Below are positions 23,839-35,430 of a stretch of 64,000 bases of DNA, in pieces. A program made the translations under genes and the position numbers. Position 1 is the stretch's first letter. Each line of letters opens with the position of its first letter. The notes beneath the pieces are model-generated. The model was not told where the DNA came from. It saw nothing but the letters and a program-made list of their open reading frames with translations, and made no database searches. Source of the stretch: Callipepla californica brunnescens (Eukaryota; Chordata; Aves; Galliformes; Odontophoridae); contig JALIRH010000003.1 of the NCBI GenBank assembly GCA_023055505.1, positions 1,479,501 through 1,543,500 of the forward strand, in the 5' to 3' direction.

Positions 23839-25159
23839 TATTTGTAGTTCTTATAATAATGATTTTTTATCTGATTGGAAAATTATTACTTCCCCAACAC
23901 CGCAATGCTTCTCAGCCTGCTTACTTTCTCCAGAAGCTCTGCCACCAAGCTGAGTTGTTCTTCAACCTAGGTGTATATTCCATCTGGCACCAAGCGAAGA
24001 CTTAAGCGCATGTTGCAACCTGAGACGTGCTTCTTTAGAGATCTGTCTAGGCAGCCACATTGCTTTGTGCAGTTGGAGAGATAACATGTGATGCAGAGCT
24101 TGGTATTCTGCCAGGCACATGCTATGGTGAAGCTCCTCACAAGCAGGTTACAACTGCCATTAATTATTACAGTGACAGTTCCTTCCCTACACACCTTCCT
24201 GTATGATCATGCCACACTCATGACTGAGTCACCCTGACTTGCATCTTAACTGTATGGAGAGAAATGAGCTCTCTAATAGAGGGAAACAATTTAAGAAAAA
24301 CACTGGAAGATGCAGTTGGACACATATTTGCAACAGTGAGAACATTCCATTAATAACAGAAGCAAAAGATGCAGACCTTGTAGCATCACTGCTGGACAGG
24401 CTAATCCAAAATTTGAAAACCAGTCTGAAAGTTACATGAATAGTGTAATGGAACAGTGCGGAATAACATCCACAGTTGATACTATATGAATACTTGCTGG
24501 AGTGAAATCTGCAACCCCCAAAGTGTCCTCCCAAAAGAACTCAAAGGATAAAGGGAAATGATGGATTCCTTAGATGTTACAGTGTTTCAACCAAAAGTAA
24601 TGCCCTTTCTAGAAAAATTTGTAGACTCGCCTCTTCAAAGAAAAAATAGTTTACTGTTGAGAAGTATGAAACTGGAAGAGAATGCCTTCCTGTAGAGTCC
24701 CAAAAGCATGGCACTGTCAGGACAACATGTGTGATAAATACTGCTCACACTGTTTCAGACATACATACCTTATAGATAGCCAAAACAACGTAACAGAAAT
24801 TGGATGGCATTAAATAGCAAGTTTATGTTTCCAACATCCACATTGGAAACTGGACTTAAAATATGATGGTTCAGATATCCAGGCCTTAGTCATGAAATAG
24901 ATGGAAGTAGGATTAAGCATTTAATGTTGCAGTGTTGTGAATAGTCAAATTTCTGAAGTGAACAGATGTTTAACTGGTATCAATATTATTAAATTACAGA
25001 AACATGATCATTCATTACATCCTCCAAGAACACTGACTACTTGTGAACTGGAACATTCCCCTTTGGCCTATGACGAACAACAGCACCACCAATGCCACTC
25101 AATACCAACAAAAGGAATTCAAAACAAGGTCACATTCTGAGTGCATTTTCAATGGAAAA
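23839..25159. other. Non-coding stretch of moderate GC, unidentified
   Basis: Somewhat GC-richer than the surroundings between about 23890 and 25130. Short open frames on both strands (around 23967-24194 and 24229-24534) match nothing I recognise. It might be an old decayed element or unique DNA. Confidence 0.45.
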
Positions 25160-25245
25160 CATTGAAAGAGCAGCCAATGGTATTCTGGGGTGCATTAAAA
25201 GCCAGGCAGCCAGCAGGTCAAGGGAGGTTCTCTACTCTTTTTCTC
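25160..25245 (+). mobile_element. CR1 LINE fragment, ORF2 C-terminal piece
   Basis: 'gcagccaatggtattctggg' and 'ggtgcattaaaagcc' then 'agccagcaggtcaagggagg' match the block preceding the last ORF2 segment of CR1, in plus orientation. The piece lies beside a long minus-strand CR1 that starts about 20 bases to the right. Confidence 0.75.
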
Positions 25246-25906
25246 TGCCCTTTCTCTGCTGAGAAAAACAATATAGGTAGATTACATTCACTGCTCTCCC
25301 CCCATCCACTCAGCCAGTAATGGCATCTTAGAAGGATACCAGATTGGTTGAGCACAACCTCCCCCAGTGAACCCACGTTGACTACCCCGATAACTCTCTT
25401 CTCTTACAATTGCCTGGAGATGGTAAACAATACAAACTGTTCTATCACCTTTCCAGGGACAGACGTGAGGCTGACTGGCCTGTAGCTCCCCGGATCCTCC
25501 CTCTTTCCCTTTTTGAAGGGCAGAGTGACATTGGCTATCCTCTAGTCTTCAGGCACCTCTCTCATCCTTCATGACCTCTCAAAGAAGATAGTGATTCAGG
25601 AATCACCCTTGCCAACTCCCTCAGCACACATGGATGCATCCCTTCAGGGTCCATGGGTTTACATACACTGATGCTGCATAGACCATCTCCTCCCTCACCA
25701 AAGGGGAGCCTTTCATTCTCCAGACCTACTCATGTTTCATTCTCCAGATCCCCATGTTCCAGGAGTCCCAAGGGGGAGTTCCCACAGCGAAGACAGAAGC
25801 AAAGAAGGCATTCTGTATCTTGGCCGTCTCTGCATCCTCCATTACCAGAACACCCCCTCATTTAGTAGGGGGCCCACATTTTCCCTAGTCTTCTCTTGAC
25901 ATACTT

Positions 25907-25963
25907 AAAAAAATAAAAAAGAAATAATAATAAAAAAAAAATAAAAAAAAAATAAAAATAAAA
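25907..25963. repeat. A-rich (AAAAATAAA)-like run inside CR1
   Basis: 57 bases of A with scattered T and one G, splitting the CR1 ORF2 linker. In the minus-strand sense it lies right after the Lys-Asp-Asn-Lys-Lys-Gly codons, so it may have grown from an A/T-rich codon run. Confidence 0.85.
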
Positions 25964-26154
25964 CCACCTTTCTTATTATCTTTTATCTCCTTTGACAGAT
26001 TCAATTCCAAGTTGGCTTTGGCCTTCCTCATCACATCCCTGAAGGCCCTGGCAACATTCCTATATTCTTCCGAAGTAGTCAGACCCTTTTTCCACATTTC
26101 ATGGACCTTTCTCTTTCCTTTGAGATAAGGCATGAGCTCCTTGCTCATCCACAC
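25964..26154 (-). pseudogene. CR1 ORF2 remnant: linker between endonuclease and reverse transcriptase
   Basis: A minus-strand open frame. The first ~64 residues read as the CR1 ORF2 linker: Met-Ser-Lys-Glu-Leu, Gly-Lys-Arg-Lys-Val-His, Met-Trp-Lys-Lys-Gly, Glu-Glu-Tyr-Arg-Asn, and Arg-Lys-Ala-Lys-Ala-Asn-Leu-Glu-Leu. After Lys-Asp-Asn-Lys-Lys-Gly-Gly the frame enters the A-rich run and codes only a Phe/Tyr-rich stretch, where intact CR1 would go on toward the reverse transcriptase. ORF2 encodes the endonuclease and reverse transcriptase of the element; this fragment carries no catalytic residues. Confidence 0.8.
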
Positions 26155-26216
26155 AGGTCTCCTGCCACCCGTCCCTGATTTCTTACTACAGGGATGACCT
26201 GATCCTGAGCTTCCTC

Positions 26217-28009
26217 CCTTCCTTCCTCTCTTCTTGTTCTCTCTTTATTTATTTATTTGTTTTTTTAATCTTGGGTTCCTTTAATCAGGAAAATTCTCTA
26301 TTTTTGATATGGATTTTGAATTAATTTTTAAAATTCCAGAACATTTCCTGGCCATAAAAAAAAAAAAAAAACTTCTCTTTTTCCTCATTTTTTTCTAATC
26401 AGTTTCTCTCACAGTCAGCTCTACTTCACTCACTTCAATTCTATTTTGCTGTTCTTTGATTCACTGTAGTATGTTTTAGATCTGAATCTCAGGACAATAG
26501 CTAGGCACATTATTTTAATCTACATAAATTTTCAAGACATAACTGAAGTCCAAAGATGACTAATCTCAGAATATGGATAAAACCCCCATAGTAAGTAATA
26601 CAGAACATCTCCCTTCAATCCTCTGCTTCAAAAAGGTAATAACGTGAAAACCAACAAGACTTCAATGCTACAACAGAGGAATTTTGTTCTGCAAAATTTG
26701 CTTCCCAGAGTAGGTATACATTTGGCTTATTAATTTCACTACAAATTTATAAACAACTCAGAAACAAGTAATTTCATTTTAAAATGTTTTTTTTTTTTTC
26801 TTTTCATGCCAGATTATGCAGATTTCTCTAAGAATTTGAGTAAATGTTTTCATCAGATATTTCAGCAATATGAGTAAGAAGAAACTACTAATGAATATTA
26901 TTTTCAAAGTGTATGGTTTCAGAATTTACGTCCCAGGGAAAAACTGTAGTCTATTCAACAAAACTCATTGGAATTAAGTAATCAAATTTCTTTTTCTATT
27001 GTGGTTTTCATACAGAACTTCTGTAAGACATGATACAGATATGTTGGTTTTTTTTAATCTATATAGCAGATTACTTACTGTAGGAAAACAGAAAAAAGAC
27101 TGAGAAGTATAATAGCCTACTATATAATGTTTTGTTTAAAAGTAGAATAAAATTATATTAAAAATGTTAAATCCATTACAGTATTCTATTTTAGTAAAGT
27201 TACCTAATACCCCTCAATACTGTAAAATCTTGCAGGGATTTCAGCTTTTCTTATTGTTTGAACAGGGATTAGACTGTAATAATGCTCCTGGTAAGTGGAA
27301 CGATTTCAAGAAGAAATAAGAATTATAGTTTCATTTTTTTATTATCATTTCGGGCATAGACATTAAGGTTGCTTTTTTTTTTTTTTAATGAAATGAACTT
27401 CATTTTTTGTTATTTTGAGTAATAAATTCAGAGTCTAACTTGAACTCAAAAATTTTAAGCTATAAGGAAAAAAAACAAAACTATCTTTGTAATCAATTAT
27501 CTTTGATGCCATTTTTATTGATCTCTGTCTTCAAAGTAATCAAAATACCCACCTGAAGCTATTTAGACCAACTAGTATGGGTTGCTGAAGCAATTATGAT
27601 TAGCTAGCATGAAAAAATTGATCCAAGATGAAATTTCATACAGATGAAGATAAGTGTTTCATTAGTCCTTTTTATTTTTTTTTCCCCTTTACCACGTTCC
27701 CAATTAAACTGTGTTTTCCTTGAAAAGCGAAGAACATACTGAAATAGTAGGTTAGCGTAATATGAGTTTTCTCCAAAGGAAGTGTTCCCATTTGCTTTCT
27801 GAAGGATACAATTGACAATAAGCTACTGAAAATACAACACTTCAATTGTCTTTGTATACTGAAACTATAGAGTTGATAGTATGTTAAAAACTGAAACTAT
27901 AGAGTTGATAAGTATGATAGTTATCATGATTGTAGGGTGAATAACCCAAAAGAACAGTATCCACAAAAAATAATGGCAGTAGATGGTATATTCTGTATGG
28001 CTTATCTGG
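26217..28009. other. AT-rich non-coding stretch
   Basis: Holds a pyrimidine patch and (TTTA)n at 26217-26270, a 16-A run at 26356-26371 and a short tandem duplication at 27858-27910. No gene recognised. Confidence 0.5.
27858..27910. repeat. 32-bp-period tandem duplication
   Basis: 'actgaaactatagagttgat' occurs at 27858 and again at 27890, identical over at least 20 bases. A recent local duplication. Confidence 0.85.
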
Positions 28010-28262
28010 ATGGTAAACAGACAGTAGACAGACAGACAGCAAACAAAGAGAGGCTCACCTAGAACTCTACAGGAGAGGGATCTCCAACCAGAGATCATTC
28101 CCCAGTGGTGGTCTCAAATGGGGTCTGGGAGAGGTGAAGCCAGACTCCACCCCTTCTGCTCACATGGGTGAACTGCCTTCACCTGTGCTCCTGCAGCTGA
28201 CTCAGTGCTTGTCTCAGGTGATCAATCAGCGGTTCAGGCCAAGATTCAACAGTTCCCATACA
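28010..28262 (-). mobile_element. LTR-like repeat, copy 2 (solo LTR candidate, inverted)
   Basis: The reverse complement of this block aligns with 12437-12690; shared blocks include 'tgggaactg', 'gagcacaggtgaaggc', 'gtggagtctggc' and 'gttggagatcc'. On the minus strand similarity begins at the TG complementary to 28261-28262. The right-hand part (toward 28010) turns into a CTGT-rich run. Same status as copy 1: probable old solo LTR. Confidence 0.65.
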
Positions 28263-29185
28263 ATGATACAATTTCACATATGAATATTTGTATTCTAATT
28301 TGTATGAAGTAGCAAAATATATCCCCATAAGAAAATCTAAATTCAAAATTTTAAGGAACTTGATGGATAGGTAAAAAAGAGTTGACCATCCACTTCCATC
28401 AAGCAGTTTCTAAACTTCAGAAGTGAAGGTTAGAGAAGACTGGATTGTCCATCACCACAGTCTTTAATGCTTTAGTGATAAACAAAATAAATATGAAGGT
28501 GTATGAAAGCCACAAGTTTCAGTTTTAATGTCTTCCCTTGGTTTGTACCATCTCATCAAGTAAAAATAATGAGGAAGTACACTGTGAGTACTAATCCTTA
28601 CGTTAATGTCACCTGGCTTTATATACCCTAATGATGTACAAGTTTCTGTACTGGAGACAGCTTCAAAAATCTGATAAACGTCATAATTTAAGTCGAAGAA
28701 GGAACGGTCTGTTTTCCCTCTCTTCTTTATTGTCTTTTTGACCATGCAGAATGTAGTCACAATTATGGTGCCATTAGACATCATTTGATGATTAGATGTA
28801 GCTTTTATATATCTAAACCTAATCTATAGCTGACTAAAAAAGAAATACTTTCCAAAGTTAATTTTCCTCAGGAGGCAGATTCCATGAAATATGGGGTAAA
28901 AAGAGGTCAGACATGTCAAGGAAATTGCGTTTTGAGTACATCTACTACTGTAAATATAATTCAGCAGTTCAGTCTGCAAAGGCTGACATTATGGTAGAGA
29001 TTTAAGTGAGAAAGTTAGTCTCCAGTGTGGAACCATGAAATATATAATCATTGCAGTGCAGAATAGGAAGTTGGAAATAAATATTAAAAAAGAATAGTTC
29101 ATTTGGAAGAAATATCTAAAGAACTAACTAGCGTTTAGATCTTTTCAGGGCTAAACAAAAGTGAAAGCATATTATTGAGGGCATT
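28263..29185. other. AT-rich non-coding stretch
   Basis: No recognised element. A minus-strand frame of 106 codons (28464-28784) has no recognisable domain. Confidence 0.5.
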
Positions 29186-29745
29186 GTCCAAAGGTGGCTT
29201 GAGCACTATCAGGCACACATCAACACCTTGTTAGAAACTCTGTTCAAGTGTTTGAACAACCTCCCCTGCTGCAACTTTGTGTCAATTACTCATGGTTACC
29301 GCAAGGAATAGAACTGAACCTCTGCACTTTTCAGGCAATTGTAGAGAGCAAAGAGGTTACCTATCTCATCCTCTTTTCTCCAAGCATCCTCAACCTCTCT
29401 TCATAGAACTTGCCTTCCAGCCCTTTTATCACCTTCACTGCTCCTCTCTGAATGCTTTGAAGTATTTTGACATATGTTTTATGTTGTAGACAGTTGAACT
29501 GTGCACAATATTTAAGCTGAGAACCCACAAAGCCTAAATATAATGGGAGAATCAGCTCTTCAAACCAGCTAGCTGTGCTGTTTAATGCATTCTACAATGT
29601 CATTCATCCCTTAGACTTCCAGGGTAGGCTTCCAGGTGGGTCATGTTTAGCCTGCTGACAATCAGCACCTTTAGATATCTTTCTACTGAGCTGCTCTCTA
29701 GCCACTGATCTCTGCATCTGTACCTGATGACAACATTACTTACAC
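29186..29745 (-). mobile_element. Old CR1 LINE, minus strand
   Basis: Diverged minus-strand CR1. Recognisable blocks are 'caacctcccctgctgcaac', 'tctccaagcatcctcaacct', 'ctcttcatagaacttgcctt', 'tcctctctgaatgctttga', 'gtcatgtttagcctgctgac' and 'tgagctgctctctagccact'. It covers the ORF2 C-terminal region; no frame survives. Confidence 0.72.
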
Positions 29746-30009
29746 TTTCACAAGTGAAGTGAAGATGTCAAGTCAAAGGTGATGGTGGGCTAATCAAAAA
29801 TGGGCATCTGGCACCTGAGAGCTTGAAATCACTCCAGGGCTGAGTGCAAAAGAACTCACAAGTGACCAAAGGAATCACTGAAGTCCAGTCAGTCCTCCAT
29901 GATAAAGTGGAATATGGTCAAGCTATATATCTCTAAGAAGTCTTGTGAGCTTGTACTTTACACTGATGAAAAATAGTGAGGATAAAAATGAAATACTGTA
30001 GCATCTTCT
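29746..30009. other. Unassigned spacer between two old CR1s
   Basis: May be decayed CR1 or unique DNA; nothing diagnostic seen. Confidence 0.4.
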
Positions 30010-30487
30010 GTGTTCTCTAGTAACAGAAATACATAAAACTCTGGAGAAAGTTCAGCAAAAGGCCAAGAATATGTTGAAGGTACTGAAACATCTCCTCTAT
30101 GAGGAAATTCTGAGATTAGACTGTTTAGCTTGGAGAAGACTCGGGGGTATCTCACCATTGTATGTGGGGAACAGTGCAAAGAAGACAGAGAAAGACACTT
30201 TTCTCTGCTGCTCATGGACTGTACAAGATGCAATGAGTTCAAAAGGGAATACAGGAGATTTCCCCAAACATCAGGTATCAGGAAACATCTCCTTATGTGG
30301 GTAACAGAGCACTGTGTAGGTTATCCAGAGAGGTTGTTAAATCTACTTCCTTGAAATCTTCAAAAAGTCACTTGATATTGACTTGGACAACTTGTTGTGG
30401 GGGGCCCTGGTTGAGCAGGGATGTTAGACACAATTACTCCCAGAGGTCCTTTCCAACTTCAGCTCTTCTATGAATCTGTGATTAATT
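30010..30487 (+). mobile_element. Old CR1 LINE, ORF2 C-terminus to 3' end
   Basis: Plus-strand blocks: 'actctggagaaagttcagca', 'aacatctcctctatgaggaa', 'gactgtttagcttggagaag', 'cagagaggttgttaaatct', 'gaggtcctttccaacttcag', and the tail 'cttctatgaatctgtgatt'. Lies tail-away from the minus-strand CR1 at 29186. Frames are broken. Confidence 0.82.
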
Positions 30488-32339
30488 TTATGAAGAATAT
30501 GGTATTATTATAACTGAGTAAGATAACAATAGCAAATGAAATGGTAACCGCCTGAAACTTACAACTGTGAAATTGCTTAGGAAATAGGTTTATGAAAAAA
30601 AAAGCGTGGTAAGATTTAGATTATAATTTGTTGTCTTGAATTTTCTACTTAGGTGTCAAATCTGAGTGGCACTACTACCATGACTGAGACCAGGTCAGAG
30701 AATGTAAAATTCACCTCATGACTGTATGCCAGAAAGTAGTATCAAATATTTTCTTTAGTTATTTAATGCTTCATTGAGAACATTCTCTAATATTAAAGAC
30801 AGAAACTGTGTTCACTAAAGGACAGCTGTAAGTTTTCTGAACTTGCAGATCACATGATTTTCCCCTTTCCAGTTTCAAACTGATGCTAATGGGGAAATTC
30901 AAGTATAATTAAGATTTAATCCAAATTTGGCATTTTATATTGACAACTTTTATATTTATGTTTCAGCCTTATAACACAAAGATAACACAAGCATCTCTAT
31001 GTTAAAGTAATCCTTTTGATGTTGATTTCCACCTTTTTAGGGTGCTCAATCTTTAAAATAATGCAAGCTAGCAAGCCATTGTCTACAAATGAAGTTGTTC
31101 TACTCCTAAAAGGAAAGGCAATATTTGTTTATAAGAGAAATACTTCTCTTGTAACATCAGATATCATTCATCTGTTCAACTTTACTGAATATATGTAATG
31201 GCCTTAATCCATCAATATAATAAAAGCTGTATAACGATTTAAAGGTAGATAATAGATCTCTGACAGTCATCTAAAATTGTCATTCCTGACTTCAGCATTT
31301 AGTATAAATAGGTGAAGTCAGTATGCATAAAAACAGTCTTTAACTATTTTAAATGGCATGTTTTTACCGTAATATTAATAACAGTTTTCTGCAACTAAAA
31401 TACAAAGAGGACAAAATAATAATTAATAACATGATTATCATACCAATTATCTTGAAAATCCAGACCATTATTGTTCTACACAACCTATTTTTTTCTTGAT
31501 CTCCTGAATAATATCAGAGAATATTGTATGTTGGCAGGAGATTAAAGAAAAGATATGTGGTGGCAACTCATGCTAAACTCTTGCTAATTAGTTTTCCTGA
31601 CCTCAAAGACATTTAAGCTAGGTTTAAATGCAACAGCATGTGAAATAGAATGTACTTTTCTACTCTGCTGACATCAGAGCCATTATCTTTCATCTTTTTC
31701 TAAAAATGTACTAAACGCTCTGCACATACATCTCCATTAATACTTGCTGAAGGAATTATGTGCAATACAAAAGCTAAAATATGATTTTAAAAAAAAAGAT
31801 TTTATGTCTTAAAATATTTTCTAGAGGAACAGGATAAACTCATCAAATATAAAATCAATACGTGGAAGAAAAATGTTGCACTTAAAGAGGCTTTGTAGAT
31901 CTTTCATGGCAGATACAATGATCATTGTTGTTTTTACAGCTGGATTCTACTAACCTATTCCTAGTCTGATAAGGTACATAACAGAAATACTTGCATAATC
32001 GTAATTCAGTAGATAAGGCAAACAATGCCAGCACCTTTCATTCCCCAGCAAAAATTTTGGCCTACCGAGAGTATTGGTTTTGCCTCCCTCATATTTTCTG
32101 GAAAGCCATCCTCAACAAGCCTGAAATGCTGAACAGACAGTCATTATTAAACCAATATAATGAAGAAAATTCTTTGACAATGCAGATGACAATTCAGCTC
32201 TTCCCAATTCTCAAAGGAATATAAAATATATCATAAAACTGCAAACAGCTGTATAGAGGCCCATTACAATAACTTTACAGAAAGTTTTCCACCATTATTT
32301 GTCATACAGATGTAATGTAATCAGAATAATATAATCTAA
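30488..32339. other. AT-rich non-coding stretch
   Basis: No gene or familiar repeat recognised. Confidence 0.5.
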
Positions 32340-32660
32340 TATCATAGTATGGCCTGGGTGGAAAAGGACCTCAAAGATGATCTAGTTTCAACCCCCCCGC
32401 CATGGGCAGAGTCACCAACCACCAGATCAGGCTGCCCAGAGACACATCCAGCCTTGCCTTGAATGTGTCCAGGAATGGGGCTTCTACAAGCTCTCTGGGC
32501 AACCTCTTCCAGTGTGTCACCACACTGAGTGAAAAACATCCCCCTAATATCTAAGCTAAATCTCCCCTGTCTTAGTTTAAAAACATTCCCCCTTGTTCTA
32601 TCACTATCAGCCCATGTAAACAATCATCCCCCCTCCTGTTTATACACTCCCTCCAAGATA
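32340..32660 (-). mobile_element. CR1 LINE, minus-strand 3' end
   Basis: Starts with the reverse-complemented tail 'atcatagtatggcctggg', then 'aaggacctcaaagatgatct', 'caaccaccagatcaggctgc' and the ORF2 end ('ccttgttctatcactatcag'). Closely resembles the copy at 42368, and the minus-strand block at 43738-43822. Confidence 0.92.
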
Positions 32661-34628
32661 ATATAATTTACATAGAACTGAACAACCCTAAGCATAGTAA
32701 ATATGTTTTTATCCCGTATCTAGAAAAAAATATTTCATCCTTTTTAAGCCAGGACTACCAGAGCTATTTTTCTAACAGCATGTATAAATTATACTTTAAG
32801 CTAAAATGTAGTATAAGACAAAAATACATCTACTCAGGTTGTGCTCTGAGGCTGCTTTCTTATTGTGCAAGAAAATAAGTGGGCAATATTTATCTTGAGC
32901 ATTCACCACTGAATAGAGGTTGGTTATTCCAGAACACCAGGATGGAGCTCTTTAGAGAAGGGAGCTAGCAAATACAATCCAGAGCAGTCCTGAAATGCTG
33001 TTCTCAAAGAGTACTTTCACAACACTCAATTCAATCAATCCAGGGATTGATGAATGAAAAATTGGTATAAATTTCTCAAACATATAACCCCAAAGTTGTA
33101 ACAAGTTTTTGCAGTTTCTTAAAACAAAACAGAAGAGGACAAAAAATATATATAAATGCACTAAGGATCTAAATGGCGTGGAAAGTGGACATTTTCTTTA
33201 AGTCAGTCACCAGACCTCAAATGGAACGTAACTCAAGGACTACCAACACTGACATTAATTAATAGAATGTAATGAATAAAATATTTCTGAGAGGTTTTAA
33301 ACTATTCTAATCAACTTTACTAGTCTTGAGTGATAAACTGTTTTCAGCAGCAAATCTACTGATGCATACTTTGTGCAAAAAGCTGTCCTATTTTTAACTA
33401 CCTTGAAACCTAGATTTTTAGATGTTTAAAATTTGCAAACACTGCTAAATAGAGCAGTGAGGAATGTTCTAATGTGCACTGTTATATAAAGATTCAAACT
33501 TACTATAGCATCTGTATGAACACGTGAATGAAGACTAACAGTGCTTGGGTGCTTTGGATTTGGGTAATATTGGGTTCACTTTGCAGCCCATGAGCAAAAA
33601 CTTATGTGTGAGGACTTTTACATCTATGCTTATTCATAGATGAATCATGCCCATTTGGCATTTTAATACTGCCACAACAGCTTTTCTGTTCCTACAATCT
33701 TCTTCCTCATTCATTATTGACTTTCTAATTTCTGCAGCAATAAGTAGGCAAAGATGAGAGTGAATGTAAAAACTAACCACGTTTGTTACACAGTCCTGAG
33801 CATCTGCCAGAGCAGCATATTTCTTGGGTGCACAGAAGTATAGTTCAGCAATATCTTAGTACTATAGCACATACTTCTAATCCAGATCTAAGGCTAAAAT
33901 ACTTTTTTCAAGAAACATGTTTCTACTGTTCCTGAAACCATAAAGAAAAAAGTCACTCTGATAGAGGAGTGAATCTACAACTTGGTACAAGGTAAGGCTG
34001 GTCTAGGTGCATGTAGAAACTTAGTACAGCAAAAAAAAAAATAAAGCATTTATTAAATGTATATGAAATTAGATTTTTAAGTGCTTGAATTAGATTTAAA
34101 GTATCAAATCTATCATATAAAAGGGAATCTAAGAATAAGCATTCATGTTACTGCAAAAACTACAAATCCTGACACCTATTTTCTTTAGATGTGCTCTGTA
34201 ATTGTTTACTAGATTTGCTAAAACTGCAATCATGGAAGCAGTAAGACATAAATCAACACTTGGTCTGTAAATACAAAGTATTTACTGGTCATATGAAATA
34301 AAAAATCTTTTCAGTCATAATAGAACTACTTAAGGAAAAAAAGGGAGCTTATTGGATTATAAATATCACATTCATTGTAACAAAGTTTAGCAGAGCGTTG
34401 AAAATGAACGTTGATACTGTCAAATATATAAACCAGGTTGCTTGGAGATATGTGCATTCTGAGTAAGATCAGTTACATTGAATACAGAATATAGTATAGT
34501 TTATTCTAATGATATAGGTATAACCACTGTACAGAAACCATAGAATTAGATTTTTTTAAAATTATATCATCTGCAATGATTGCATATTATATATTATATG
34601 TAATATTTTAGAATATTATAACTTACAG
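32661..34628. other. AT-rich non-coding stretch
   Basis: No gene or familiar repeat recognised; one short A-run near 34031. Confidence 0.5.
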
Positions 34629-35182
34629 GTGTTGCCAGAAGGAGCAGGGAAGTAATTGTCTCCCTGTACTCAGCACTGGTGAGGCCACACCTCAAGTACT
34701 GTGTTCAGTTTTGGGCCCCTCACTGCAAGAAAGACATCAAGGCCCTAGAGTGTACCCAGAGAACGGCAACAAAGCTGGTGAAGGTTCTGAAGCATAGGCC
34801 TTATAAAGAACAGCTGAAGGAACTGGGATTGTTTAGTCTGGAGAAGAGGAGGCTCAGGGGAGACCTTTCTGCTCTCTATAACTACCCGAAGAGAGGTTGT
34901 AATGAGCTGGGGTTTAACTTCTTCTTGAGAATGGCTTAAAGTTGTGCCAGGGAAAATTCAGTCTGGATGTTAGGAAATACTTCTCCAACAGAGTGGTCAG
35001 GCGCTGGAACGGGCTGTTCAGGGAGGTGATGGAGTCACTGACCCTGGAGGTATTCAAGGAATGTTTAGACATTGTGTTGAGGGACATGGTATAGTAAGAA
35101 TGATTGCTGGTAGGTGGATGGTTGGACAGGATGATCCTGTAGGTCTTTTCCAATCTTGGGGATTCTATGATTCTGTGATTCA
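34629..35182 (+). mobile_element. CR1 LINE, ORF2 C-terminus to 3' end (block B of a swapped copy)
   Basis: Opens at 'gtgttgccagaagg', the same point as the copy at 15830, and runs through the ORF2 C-terminus, the 3' untranslated region ('gatggttggacaggatgatc') and a good tail 'gattctatgattctgtgatt'. It is followed without spacer by block A (35183-35430), which in normal CR1 order lies directly upstream of block B. Confidence 0.9.
34679..34939 (+). pseudogene. CR1 ORF2 C-terminal remnant
   Basis: An 86-codon open frame with the conserved C-terminal CR1 ORF2 features: [13 protein letters not shown] near residues 2-14, then [18 protein letters not shown] near residues 46-63. It goes out of frame after about residue 70. 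The catalytic domain lies upstream and is not in this frame. Confidence 0.82.
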
Positions 35183-35430
35183 AGCAGAGTGATTTGGATA
35201 GTCTAGATCAATGGGCTGAGTCTATTTGCATGACATACAATAAGACCAACTGGTGGGTCCTACACTTGGGTCATAACACCCCAATGCAGTGATTCAGGTT
35301 TGGGGAAGAGTGAATGGAAAGCAGCCTGACAGAAAAGAACCTGGGTTGCTGGTTGACAGCCAGCTGAACATGAACCAGCAGTGTTCCCAGGTTGCCATGA
35401 AGGCCAATGGCATCCTGGCTTACATCAGAA
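35183..35430 (+). mobile_element. CR1 LINE, ORF2 segment (block A of a swapped copy)
   Basis: Blocks 'gagtgatttggatagtctag', 'ggtcctacacttgggtcata', 'gagtgaatggaaagcagcct', 'acatgaaccagcagtgttcc' and 'ggcatcctggcttacatcag' follow the CR1 order just after the RT catalytic region. The piece stops at 'agaaatag', the point at which block B (34629) begins. LINE copies are usually cut at the 5' side, so loss of the 3' side exactly there is odd. Confidence 0.85.

Larger units (their letters stand above)
25262..26216 (-). mobile_element. CR1 LINE, minus-strand ORF2 from pre-RT linker to RT motif region
   Basis: Read on the minus strand it starts at 26216 in the linker after the endonuclease, passes 'aagtccatgggtttac'-type and 'tccatggaccctgaaggg' blocks, and continues to the RT motif-A region (complement of 'gtagattacattcactg') at the left. 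The 3' half of ORF2 and the 3' end are missing on the left. An A-rich run (25907-25963) interrupts the linker. Same regions are seen, in plus orientation, at 9500-10005. Confidence 0.88.

Noticed and set aside
24229..24534. 101-codon minus-strand and 66-codon plus-strand frames
   Set aside because: Cysteine- and serine-rich without a known pattern, overlapping on opposite strands; left as part of an unidentified block.
24586..24602. Possible mariner terminal repeat
   Set aside because: A single short resemblance without a matching partner repeat or TA pair that I could place with confidence.
28464..28784. 106-codon minus-strand frame
   Set aside because: No recognisable domain, no supporting context.
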